DNA from: Conoideocrella luteorostrata
Taxonomy: Eukaryota > Ascomycota > Sordariomycetes > Hypocreales > Clavicipitaceae
Assembly: GCA_032433595.1 (NCBI GenBank)
Contig: JASWJB010000156.1
Coordinates: forward strand, 31,599-95,598
DNA: 64,000 nucleotides
Direction of reading: 5' to 3'
Position numbers and translations under genes: made by a program. Below, piece after piece: positions 36,501 to 45,618 of the stretch. Numbering within the stretch: position 1 is the first letter of the stretch; the number at the start of each line of letters is the position of its first letter. The notes under the pieces were generated by a model, which saw nothing but the letters and a program-made list of their open reading frames with translations, did no database searches and was not told the origin of the DNA.

Positions 36501-36932
36501 CTCGCCGTCCAACTCGCTCAACGTGTCGTCCCGCAACACATTGTCATTGAGCACATTCTTCCCGGGGCGACAAGAGAACCTGGCGCTCGCCCGAAAGTCA
36601 TTGAAGTATACGCGGACATCCAGGACTCTGACGTCCGCGAACGGATTCTCGACTTTGGGGCAGTCTACTTCCCAGACGATGAGAGCGACTGGAACTTCAC
36701 GCCGCCGGACTATCCGAGCCAATTTGTCAAGATTTCGCAATTTGTTTACGAGGCGGCTGGTATTCATGACGGGGTGTACGTGCACAGACTAAGCAGCGAA
36801 TTGATGGAGTTGGGGGCAGCGACGGACCATGTCATTGTGCGGGCGGTGAGCAACTACGGCGCGGAGAATCATACGTGTTTTTATAGGGTTAGGCTGTATG
36901 GGTTTAATCCTGAGTTGGATACATGGCCTTGA
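33561..36932 (+). CDS. SUN-domain nuclear envelope protein (Sad1/UNC-84 family)
   Basis: Exons 33561-33984 and 34033-36932 encode 1107 residues; the 48-nt intron (GTATGT...CTTTAG) splits a Tyr codon. Residues 1-470 are Pro/Arg/Glu-rich, low-complexity and probably nucleoplasmic, with an acidic stretch near 280-320. Two hydrophobic regions follow; the clear membrane span is AGFLAFVLAFLLATQLAG near 550-567. A luminal helical region (about 610-870) leads to the C-terminal SUN domain, with its typical ending GVYVHRLSSELM...VRAVSNYGAENHTCFYRVRLYG. SUN proteins sit in the inner nuclear membrane and bind KASH partners across the lumen to anchor nuclei, telomeres or the spindle pole body. Fungal Sad1 proteins are usually shorter; the long N terminus is typical of moulds. 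Confidence 0.92.
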
Positions 36933-37167
36933 TGGCGGGCATGAAGGGCGGGACGCGATGGGACTGGTGCCAAGGACATTGACATGACGGTGTTGCTGTG
37001 GCTAGCTCACCAGTTAGCAGCATGGTAGTGGTGGGTGCATTTTTTGGCGTTTGGGGAACTTGGATTTAGTGTTTTGGGGACGGACGCGCGAATAGAATAC
37101 ACCCACTGGCTGGCTTGACTGGGTCTTTTTTTTGGTGTTCACGCTTCAGCCTGATAACTTGAGCATC

Positions 37168-37201
<34 letters not shown>

Positions 37202-37345
37202 CATTCATTGCTTCTGTCATTGCAAATTGTCCCGCTTTGGCTAGCCGTTGAATTCGATGTCCTGCAACTATGTAGTTTCCTCCTCTCTGAGTGCAGGTAC
37301 TCCGTATATGTACATATAATCACCAGTACTCCATTCTCCATTCAC
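36933..37345. other. convergent 3' spacer with ATCA microsatellite
   Basis: 413 bp between the convergent SUN and DBP4 genes. It includes an (ATCA)n tract at about 37166-37200 continuing as (ATTC)n, and one TACTCCGTA word at 37298-37306. Confidence 0.6.
37166..37208. repeat. (ATCA)n/(ATTC)n microsatellite
   Basis: About eight ATCA units followed by three ATTC units, in the 3' spacer between the SUN and DBP4 genes. Confidence 0.85.
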
Positions 37346-39875
37346 CTAACCGTCCAACAGTCCCGTCGCCAAAGCCTCCAGATCCTCCAACGTCTCTGGC
37401 TCCTCACTCACCTGGAATACTTTACCCTTGCTCTTCTTCTTCTTCTTCTCCGCACTCTTCGCACCCTTCTCTTCCTGTTCGTCATCATCGTCCTGGAACC
37501 ACTTCTTCTTCTTTCTAGGCGGCTCATCATCCTCCGTATCTTCACCTGGACGAGGCAACGACCTCAACAGCGCCAGTGGATCCTCGTCATCCTCATCACC
37601 ACCAACCAGCATAGGCGCCCCATCCTCCAGATCAGAACCCTCGCCCCTCTCTCTAGCTCTCCGCTTCTCTTTCTTCTCTCGTTTCTTCTGCTTCGCAAGC
37701 TGCTTGTCGTCCATATCCGCCTCGCGCACTCTCGCTGACTCGCTCTCCACGAATTTCTGCCGTTGCTCATCCGCAGGGCCTTCGTTCGCAAAGTCCTCCT
37801 TGTCCTGGAGCTCGTAAATCTCATGAGAATTGCCGTCGTCGTCAAAGACCAGCTTCGTAGGGTTGCCCCTGAACTTGAGCATCTTCTTTTTGGACTGGAG
37901 GGCCTTTTCGCGCCGCTTCGAGTCGATCACGTAGGGCTCGGCACCGCCCAGGCCCTCTATGACCTTGGCGTTGCTGATGTGTCCCTTCTCGATCTCGGCG
38001 GCGAGGTCTTCGTCGTTCAGACGACGCTTGACGGCGAGGAAATCGTCGTCTGAGTCGGAGTTGGCGTCGCCGTCCAGGACGAGTTTGGAGTAGTGTTTGG
38101 AGAGGACGTCTTGGTTTTGCCGCTCAAACATCCTGTCGTATTTGGTGCGAACTTCGGGCTTCTTCTTGTCCTTCTTGGTCTTGTCGTATTTGCCGTCCAG
38201 GTCCATGTCTGACTCTGAACCGCTGGACATGCCGTCTCGGGGCGCGTTCTTGATCTTTTTGATGTCGTCGCCCTTGTGGAATTTGATCTGGGGGGTGCCG
38301 GGAAGACCGAGTCCCGCGGCAAAGGCATCCAGGTTGAGCTTGTTGAGTTGGAAGACCTGCTTGTCTTTCTGGAGATGGATGGCTCGAGTGTAACTCATGA
38401 ATGCCTTTTGGCCGAGGTATTTGAGATCGGGGTTCTGGAAGCACATATTTTGCAGGTCGTTCGCTATACTCTTCCTCTTCTTCTCTTTGACGTGGACTTT
38501 TTGGATGGGAATTTTCTTGTGCTCAAGACGCTTGATCATGCCTTCTTCTTCGCTGGGGTCGAGGAATAGCACGGCCCGGCCGTTGCTTTCATATCGTGCC
38601 GTTCGACCCACGCGGTGGATATATGTGTCGACGTCTTCGGGACAGTCTGCTTGTATGACCCAGTCGACGGCTGGGAAATCAATACCACGAGCAACCACAT
38701 CGGTAGCGAAGAGACAGGAGTGCTTGGCAGCGGTAAATCTTGACGTGATTTCGAGACGTGCGACTTGCTTTTGTCGACCGTGGAGATGCAGCAGCGGGAT
38801 ACCGGGCTGAAGATGGCGGAAGCTTTCGTAGACGAAGCGGACTTGTTTGCCGGAGCTGAGGAAGACTACAATTTTGCTCTTCAGATTAGATTTTATGAAG
38901 CCATAGAGTGTGTCGAGCTTTTCGGGGAGCGGAGTCACGATATAATGCTGCTGCAGGTTCGTAGGCGTCGCGCTCGCAGCGGCTTCGTGGACGGCGACGT
39001 ATTCGGGCTCTCTGAGACTCAACCGAGCCAGGTCAGACACTCTTTTGCTCTGCGTCGCACTAAACATGAGCGTTTGTCTCGACTTGGGCAGGTGCTCAAC
39101 CAGCGCATCCACAGCAGACTGGAAACCCATGTCCATGATGCGATCCGCCTCGTCCAGCACCAGTATCTGCAGATTATTGGCGTCAAATCCGACCGTCTGG
39201 TCGAGATGCTGCAGCATGCGACCTGGCGTACAGACCAGAATATTCATCCGGGCCAATCGCTGCGCCTCCTCCTTCAAGTTCTTGCCGCCGATGACCAAGC
39301 CCGCCGAGAAGGTGTGGTACCGGCCGATCTTGCGGAGAACCTCGAAAATCTGCACCGCCAGCTCACGAGTAGGCGAGATGATCAGTGCGCCCAGGCCATC
39401 GAACTCAGTCCATTGCGCTCTATATAATTTTTCCAAGACCGGAATTAGAAATGCCAGCGTCTTTCCGCTGCCGGTCTTGGCTGCGCCGAGAACGTCGTTG
39501 TGCTGGAGGGCGAGCGGGATGGCCTGCTGCTGGACTTCGGTGAGGGTCTGGAAATGCGACGCTTTGAGTCCTGAGGTGGTGGGTTGCGACAAGGGGAGGT
39601 CGGTGAAGTTTCTGATCTCTGACGACTTGGGGTCCTACAGGCAGAAAAAAGCAGCATGTTAGCACACGAAACGGGTGGCATTGACGTATCGTTAATAAAT
39701 CGCAAGGACCAAAGAAAAAAGAGAAAATCGGTCCTGGGGCGTAGCCTACAAGGTCAGTCACGGCTTGTTCTAGCTTTGATAGATCGTCCTGGTTTCGCTT
39801 CCGTTTTTGCTCGCGAGGATCGGGTTGTCTCTGCTTATGCAGCTTTGGCTGCCGGATTGCGGTTCGAGTTGCCAT
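37346..39875 (-). CDS. DBP4: ATP-dependent DEAD-box RNA helicase Dbp4 (ribosome biogenesis)
   Basis: Exons 39875-39750 and 39634-37346 (115-nt intron) encode 804 residues. Dbp4/Hca4 acts in the nucleolus in early 18S rRNA processing and release of U14 snoRNA. Visible motifs: a Q-motif region near 50-82, Walker [10 protein letters not shown] (93-101), PTREL (130-134), TPGR (178-181), DEAD (203-206), then SAT, ARGIDFP and HRVGRTAR. The C-terminal 300 residues are Lys/Asp/Glu-rich with a coiled-coil character, as in Dbp4 homologues. The first exon encodes the basic N terminus ([15 protein letters not shown]). The intron is long for this window; the acceptor TGTAG restores the conserved Q-motif upstream sequence, so the model is firm. 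Confidence 0.94.
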
Positions 39876-40510
39876 GGTCTCGGGCAAACGGGGGGTTAAA
39901 GAAAAGATACAGCTGGGTGGTGGAGGAGGAACTTCTTTTGGAGTTGAGCAGAAAAAAAAGTCTAATCGATAAGAGGCTTGCTTTCGGGAGGAGCGGGGCG
40001 GCGGCGACTTGAACTGCCGACTGCCGATGGCTGTGCGCGCTGTACTCCGTACGCCGCACAACACCATACGTACAAACTCCGTAGTTCCTGACTTGCTCCT
40101 TTAAGTTCGCGGCTTGCGGTGGGTTCAGGAACCCAAGGTTAATGTCTGCATATCAAAAGCTTAACCGAGTATAAAAAAAAAAAATAGGTTTGCTCGGTAG
40201 GAGTTGGATCAAAGCTTAAAACTATGATAAAAATATATGTAGGACTGCCAGCAGCTACCAATTTAATGTCTATCAAGGCCAATGCCTATCCAAAGCTTAA
40301 CCTAGTATAAAAAATAGGTTTGCTCGGTAGGAGTTGAATCAAAGCTTAAAACTATGATATATATATATATATATATGGGACTAGTAGCTACCTTTAGTGT
40401 CTGCTAATGTTCCTCCAATCTTCCCTTCCCATTTCACCTTGGCCTCCGTTTGCCTCTGCCTCTTGGTTGCCGTCGCGCGCTGCGTTCCCCGGATCGCTCA
40501 CTCCGAAGCC
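39876..40510. other. spacer with a ~125-bp imperfect tandem duplication
   Basis: The left part is the DBP4 promoter, including a TACTCCGTA word at 40043-40051. The right part is an AT-rich duplicated block (separate entry). The frame of the next gene is open from 40388 but has no ATG before 40511. Confidence 0.6.
40141..40402. repeat. imperfect direct repeat, two units of ~125 bp
   Basis: Unit 1 spans about 40141-40269 and unit 2 about 40280-40402. Both contain AAAGCTTAACC, the block ATAGGTTTGCTCGGTAGGAG, CAAAGCTTAAAACTATGATA, an AT run, then AGCTACC and a GTCT end. They differ by small indels, mainly in the A-run and in an expanded (TA)n tract in unit 2 (about 40358-40376). Confidence 0.85.
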
Positions 40511-41320
40511 ATGCTTATCTTGGAACCAACACTCTGCTCTCATGCAACACAAGCCCTCTCCCACTATTCAGTCAACGGGGAACGCAGGTCCGGTCACCAT
40601 GCTGTCCCCAATATCTTGGTCCACTGCATGCTCAGTGAGATGTTCCCGTCCGAGTTCCTCGATAACCCCTGGTACGCCGCCGGCAGCCCTGACCCGTACG
40701 CGATTGTAGAAATCCCCAGAAGCTACGTCTCCGTTGAATTCCTCATCTTTGTAGGCTTCACCCCGGAAGCCGCGCTTGTAATCTGGAACAGCCAGCAAGA
40801 TGCGAAATGCCGCGCGTGTGACTTCCGTCGCCACATTGTATCGCACATCCGGGACAAAGCGCAGGGACTACACAAAACAATAATACGGCAGAGCTGGGTG
40901 GACGGCCTAATGGCGTTGGGGGTCAATCAGTGGTTCGTATGGTATATTCTTCGCGGATGCAGCATTGCCAGCGCCTGCAATGCCGGGAACGGTGATCCCA
41001 CGCCGTGGCTGGAAAGGCACATTGAGCATACCGCTCGGTTCCTGGACAAGTTGTCCGTCTCCCTTCCGGTGGTGCACTGGGTGCTGACCATGAGGGCCCA
41101 GCCGGGTGCTGCCAAGACTGTCGGCGCCTCGGCACTAAAGGCAATTGCTTTGAAGACGAAGCTGGAGGAGCAGCCTCTCGGTGCTCTGCCCCCACAACCT
41201 TCCGACGAGGGAGGAAATCAGACGAGAGGTGATCCCCAGAGCTACTCCCGCAGCGGCGACGGGACGAGTGGCGGGTACTATGGTCCTCTCGAGACTTCGG
41301 AAGGGGGTATAGAATGGTAA
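40511..41320 (+). CDS. hypothetical protein, start uncertain
   Basis: I do not recognise this protein. From the first in-frame ATG (40511) it has 269 residues. A plausible globular core (about 30-190) contains Trp/His/Cys-rich stretches such as CRACDFRRHIVSHIRDKAQG and WLERHIEHTARFLDKL. A Gly/Ser/Pro-rich tail ends in EGGIEW. Codon choice is GC-rich at third positions, as in genuine genes nearby. The open frame extends upstream to 40388 and there encodes a hydrophobic signal-peptide-like segment (FTLASVCLCLLVAVARC), but without an ATG. Either an upstream exon supplies the start, or the 5' end has been damaged. The duplicated AT-rich block lies directly upstream. Confidence 0.5.
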   Translation: MLILEPTLCSHATQALSHYSVNGERRSGHHAVPNILVHCMLSEMFPSEFLDNPWYAAGSPDPYAIVEIPRSYVSVEFLIFVGFTPEAALVIWNSQQDAKCRACDFRRHIVSHIRDKAQGLHKTIIRQSWVDGLMALGVNQWFVWYILRGCSIASACNAGNGDPTPWLERHIEHTARFLDKLSVSLPVVHWVLTMRAQPGAAKTVGASALKAIALKTKLEEQPLGALPPQPSDEGGNQTRGDPQSYSRSGDGTSGGYYGPLETSEGGIEW

Positions 41321-41909
41321 TGGGGGAAAATATAGAGCACCTGTTCGGACGCAAAATTGTATGGGTCGTCTTTTTGAAATAGCAAGCTGTTTTTTTGTTT
41401 TTTTTTCTATTTTAGGATAATGCTGCTTCTCTCGATGAAATTCCCAGTCAGTTTCATATCCCACTGGGGCTTTACGATCTCGCCTGGGAACTCGGTAGTG
41501 GTAAGTGAAATGTCAATACTCCGTACGGAGTAAACGGAGTACTGAAGTAGTAGCTGCCTCCCTGCGACGGCATTCTACCGGCCCACATGGTCCGCCGTCC
41601 TCTCGGCTGCATCCACTACGCGACTGGCTACGGGGCCATCCAGGCACCGGACAATTAGTGAAGTTAGTTAATTATTCTGCCGCCTGATGCCGTCATCTGG
41701 TCGGGCAGTAAGTGCGTGTTGACCCCCACCACCGCTCATTGACCAATACACTATCCATCATCCATCATCCCTCCAGTCCGCCTTACACACCACCAACATC
41801 ACGCTCCCTTCATCAACCACTACGCACCATATAAAGCAATACTCACCACTTCGCCATCCCAATACAACGCTTCTCTTCCAACCGACCTCTCGCTCAAACA
41901 CCAACCACC
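41321..41909. promoter_or_regulatory. intergenic/promoter region of the MDP-1-like gene
   Basis: It contains the perfect palindrome TACTCCGTACGGAGTA at 41517-41532, followed by a further ACGGAGTA at 41534-41541. A possible TATA element (ATATAAAG, about 41830) lies roughly 80 bp before the start codon at 41910, within a CA/CT-rich leader. Confidence 0.5.
41517..41532. repeat. 16-bp perfect palindrome built from the recurrent nonamer
   Basis: TACTCCGTACGGAGTA: the two orientations of the nonamer overlap by two bases. It lies about 390 bp upstream of the MDP-1-like gene. Confidence 0.9.
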
Positions 41910-42590
41910 ATGCACCGCAAACTCTCCAAATCATTCATATCCCCCTCCTCCACTACCCTCTCCTCCACCACCACATCCTCCACGCTCAACCCATCATCCA
42001 CGCTGCCCTTCTCCCTCACAGACCCGACCCTCCCCCTTCCGAAACTCATAGTCTTCGACCTCGACTATACCCTCTGGCCCTTCTGGATAGACACCCACGT
42101 CACTCCCCCTCTCAAGCCGTCCCCAGCCCACACTTCCGCCACGGACAAGTTTAACGAAGAGTTCGCCTTTTATGCAGACGTCCCCTGGATACTCCAGCTC
42201 CTCCCCCACGCCGTCGGTGCGGACAGCTCCCCCATCAAGCTGGGTGTTGCTTCCCGAACGTCCGCCCCTTCCTTGGCAAGAGATTTGCTCAAGATGCTGC
42301 ATTTGCCGCCCTTGGAAGAAGGGGATAAGGTCAGGAAAGCGATTGATGTGTTTGATGGGGGGATGGAGATCTACCCGGGCAGCAAGATTAAGCATTTCGA
42401 GGCGCTTCAGAAGAAGACGGGGATCAAGTTTGAAGATATGCTGTTCTTTGACGATGAGCGCCGGAACGAGGAGACGGAGAAGCTGGGGCTGACGATGAGG
42501 TTGGTCAAGGATGGGATGTGCTGGGACGAGGTGGAGAGGGGGGTGGATGAGTGGAGGAAGCGAAGGGGGTTTAGAAAGGGTTCAATCTAG
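41910..42590 (+). CDS. magnesium-dependent phosphatase 1 (MDP-1-like), HAD superfamily
   Basis: Single exon of 226 residues. The HAD signature FDLDYTLWP places the nucleophile at D50 and the acid/base at D52. Motif II lies in LGVASRTSAP, and the motif III/IV region is KIKHFEALQKKTG...MLFFDDERRNEETEKLG with the DD pair. The first 40 residues are Ser/Thr-rich low complexity. MDP-1 enzymes are small Mg-dependent phosphatases acting on protein tyrosine phosphate or sugar phosphates (fructosamine-6-phosphate in mammals). The substrate here is unknown. ATG context ACCACCATGC supports the start. Confidence 0.9.
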   Translation: MHRKLSKSFISPSSTTLSSTTTSSTLNPSSTLPFSLTDPTLPLPKLIVFDLDYTLWPFWIDTHVTPPLKPSPAHTSATDKFNEEFAFYADVPWILQLLPHAVGADSSPIKLGVASRTSAPSLARDLLKMLHLPPLEEGDKVRKAIDVFDGGMEIYPGSKIKHFEALQKKTGIKFEDMLFFDDERRNEETEKLGLTMRLVKDGMCWDEVERGVDEWRKRRGFRKGSI

Positions 42591-43021
42591 AGGTGGGGCA
42601 TGATGGTTTTTTTTTAAATGTACGATGGAAGGGACTCGTAAGAATTGGATAGATGGGTGTTGTCGGGTCCGGTCGACTTGGGATGTTATATACACCGGGA
42701 TAGAGGAGACAAACATCGCGGTTGGAACGACGATGGTGTTGCAATGATTTCGTCTACGAATTTAACGCGGGCATATTTTGTGTGTCATATATGCTGGCTT
42801 GTAGCGCTCAAGTATGGGTATTTATTAAAACATGCAAGTCTACTGACGGCCCTACAACCTATATCGAAATAAAGAGAATGGAACATACCAATCCAATGCC
42901 CCTCTCTCACTTTGTATGAGAGATCCCTACAGACCGATATCCTTCTCTTTCATTTCCACTTCATGCCAAATATTCTCTAAATGCATCTAAAAATAGCAGC
43001 ACCCATTTCACACCACCCATC
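42591..43021. other. convergent 3' spacer
   Basis: 431 bp AT-rich spacer between the phosphatase and the Sec14-like gene. No other feature seen. Confidence 0.6.
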
Positions 43022-44654
43022 TCAAGCAGTTGCAGTTGCAGCAGCAGGAGCAGCAGGCGCCACTTTGGCACCGTTATTCTCCTCTGTCAGCTTCAACTTC
43101 TCCACAAGCTCCCCATTCGTGAGCGCCTCCTCAGTCTGGGCGGCATCATTCTTGGCCTCCCCAGGCGTTTGCGTGCGCTCCGAAACCTCCCCATTCGTCT
43201 GGGCACCACCACCCTCCGCGCTCGCCTTCTCCCCATTCACGCCCTCTCCACCACTGGCAGGCGGCCAGACCTTGGGCATGGTGCAGATCCTCACGCTCCT
43301 CAGCGTTCCGTTCTCCCTGCCCAGCCCCACGCAAGCCACTCTCCTGCCGTGGTCAATGTCCTCCCACACCATCGGACCGGACGGGAAGGATGTGTACCCG
43401 TTGTCCCATTCAATCACGCCCTCCCACTCCGGGTCCGGAACGCCCAGCTGGCCGAAGCTGTAGTCCAGCTCGCCACCGTACTTCTTCGGGATGTTCCTCG
43501 GGTCGATAAAAGCCTCGAGCGTGGGCCGCACCTCTTGGGAGCTCAGCACGAAGATCTTGGATACGGTGATGGGGTCGAACCAGCGCTTGATCCAGCCCCA
43601 CACGGTGCTGAAGAACATGGGCGCGCCGATGATGAAGATCCTGTCGAGCGTCTCGGGGTAGTGCGCCGTCGCGAGCGTGCTCGCGGCCTGCATGTGGCTC
43701 TTTAGATTCCAGAACTGCTTCAGCCCGACGCCCGAAATGTCCACAATGTTGGTGCTCATCGTGACGGGCACGTCGGGGTGCTCCCGGTCGGTGAGCTGCG
43801 TGCAGAAGGGCTGGCTGAAGCGCGTGAGGTTCTCGTACAGCGCGAAGAGGCGCAACAGCCCCGAGGGGGTCTTGCCGTCCGTCTTGGCGTCGGAGAAGGT
43901 GCCCTTTGCGCCCTGGCGCTCATACTCGGACACGGTTTTGGAGTCGAGATGCCTGATTTCGAAGACGTAGAGCGGGATTCCGCGCCGGTCGCGCCGTCCC
44001 GTCCATTGGGGGTACTTTGAGCAACACGATTAGTTAGCAGTGTGGGGGGGTTTTCGTAGAATGTCCGTGACACGCTACATGCTTTTGCTCTGGGCGAGAC
44101 TAACCAATCGGCGGCTCTGCTCGTACGAATCTAGCTCAATGGTGCGATACAGCGTATCGATGTTGTTCGCGGCTCTCCAGTCCTCCGTGTCCTTGAACTG
44201 CTTATACGCCTCTTCAACGACCCATCGCCGCGCGCGCAAGTATCGCCTGAGACAGAACAAACCAGTCAGCATCGGTATGAGTCCTCCCGCGCTCCCCTCC
44301 CCCCTGCTTCCCAGCATGGGCTGTGGTGCAGGCAGCGCACACAGCCGAAAGGAAGAGGGGGAGAGGGGGGGGGGGGGGTATATGACTGTCCCCCCCGTGC
44401 ATAAGCAAATATTGAAACACCTACAGCAACGTCTGGTCGTCATGACTAGCCGGCGGTCCCCTTTTCCAGACGCCCCTCTCCTCTAAGCAGGTCTTGAAAT
44501 TTTCCAGCGCCTCTGCCTCCCGCTCGCTGAGGTAGCCCAGATGTCCTCGCGGATACTTGTGCTGGCTCGTCGTCGATGCCGATGATTTCACTCTGGTAGC
44601 CGGCGCGGATGTGCCGGAAGTGGCGGACCGAACTGGCGCGAGATCTGCCGTCAT
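43022..44654 (-). CDS. Sec14-like CRAL-TRIO lipid transfer protein
   Basis: Exons 44654-44425, 44246-44105 and 44014-43022 encode 454 residues. The CRAL-TRIO N-terminal helical part reads HLGYLSEREAEALENFK...LLRYLRARRWVVEEAYKQFK (about 35-110), joined correctly only after splicing intron 1. The lipid-binding lobe covers about 125-330, with IPLYVFEIRHLD, NIVDISGVGLKQFW, HYPETLDRIFIIGAPMFFST and the YGGELDYSFG loop. Sec14 proteins exchange phosphatidylinositol and phosphatidylcholine and tune phosphoinositide signalling at Golgi or plasma membranes. The tail (about 365-454) is Glu/Ala-rich and disordered. Intron 1 (178 nt) contains a G-run of about 14 (44360-44378). Two overlapping TACTCCGTA words lie just upstream of the ATG. 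Confidence 0.92.
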
Positions 44655-45618
44655 GGCGAACACAGCTTTCTCTACTCCGTACTCCGTACGTGGGGGAGGT
44701 AGGGCGAGCAGGAGCGAAGAAAGAAAGACAACAGTCACTCACTACCAAGCCTGTTGGGGGAGGTTCGCGCGGGATGGGGGATAAGAACGCGGCGCGCAAC
44801 AGAGAGAGTGAGAGCGAGAGAGTGAGTGGGAGACAGAGGAATCTACCGAGTAGGTCACGGGAAAAAGCTGACCCTTATTATTAATAATTAGCTGTCTGAA
44901 TAAAGGTTAGAGGTTGGCGGATGACGGAGTTCTGGCAAGGTCCGCCGCTAGAAGGGCTGAAATGGTCCGGACACGACGAATTGGTGGTGTGGTGGGGCGC
45001 GTGGTTTCTAGAAATGTCAACTAGCGACGCCGTGCGTGTTGGTTAGCTGGTTTGTCAGTAAGAGTATTTCTCTGGGCCGGCCGCTCTTTGTTGACTTCGC
45101 CCAGACGGCGTAAGGAGGCAAGGAGATGGGTTGTCCTGTGGCATGGGGGATGCGAGCGCCGACAAGGATGTGGACAATAATGCAACCATAACGCAAGTGG
45201 GGAGAATCTGCTGAATTGGCTGAACGGAAGTGCCTGATCTGACCGACCGAAACTGGCTGGGTGGGCTCTTCTGCCGATGGTGATGGCAGGGGTACTGGCC
45301 GACGAAGGCATTGCGGATCGGGTTCTTCAACATTCAACAATGGCTCTTCGATCCATCGAGGTGGCAGTCGGATTGATGGACAAGTGCTCTCCGGCCACGC
45401 GGAAACGCAAAGTCCACAGCATCATCAACACGGCTGGTTAGCTTGGAGCTTAGAATAGAAGCTTAGCCGCGCCACGGTTGGTGCACAGCACAAGATCCCG
45501 CGCGATTGCCGGAAGACAACTCTCACCACCTACCATGCAAGACATTGTATGATTCTTTATTGTAGTACCTAATCGCAGGAGCAGACCAAAAAAAAAACGC
45601 TTCAGTAGCGGCCCTCCC
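44655..45618. other. 964-bp intergenic region
   Basis: Upstream region of the Sec14-like gene and 3' side of the HET gene. It contains overlapping TACTCCGTA words (44673-44688) and a short TTATTATTAATAATTA stretch near 44875-44890. Open frames of about 100 codons on both strands show no domain. Confidence 0.5.

Noticed and set aside
40153..40402. Direct repeats considered as a CRISPR-like array
   Set aside because: Only two imperfect 125-bp units in a eukaryotic genome; a simple tandem duplication explains them.
45021..45340. Overlapping 90-107-codon minus-strand frames downstream of the HET gene
   Set aside because: Three frames are open at once, which indicates absence of stops by composition and not coding; no domain.
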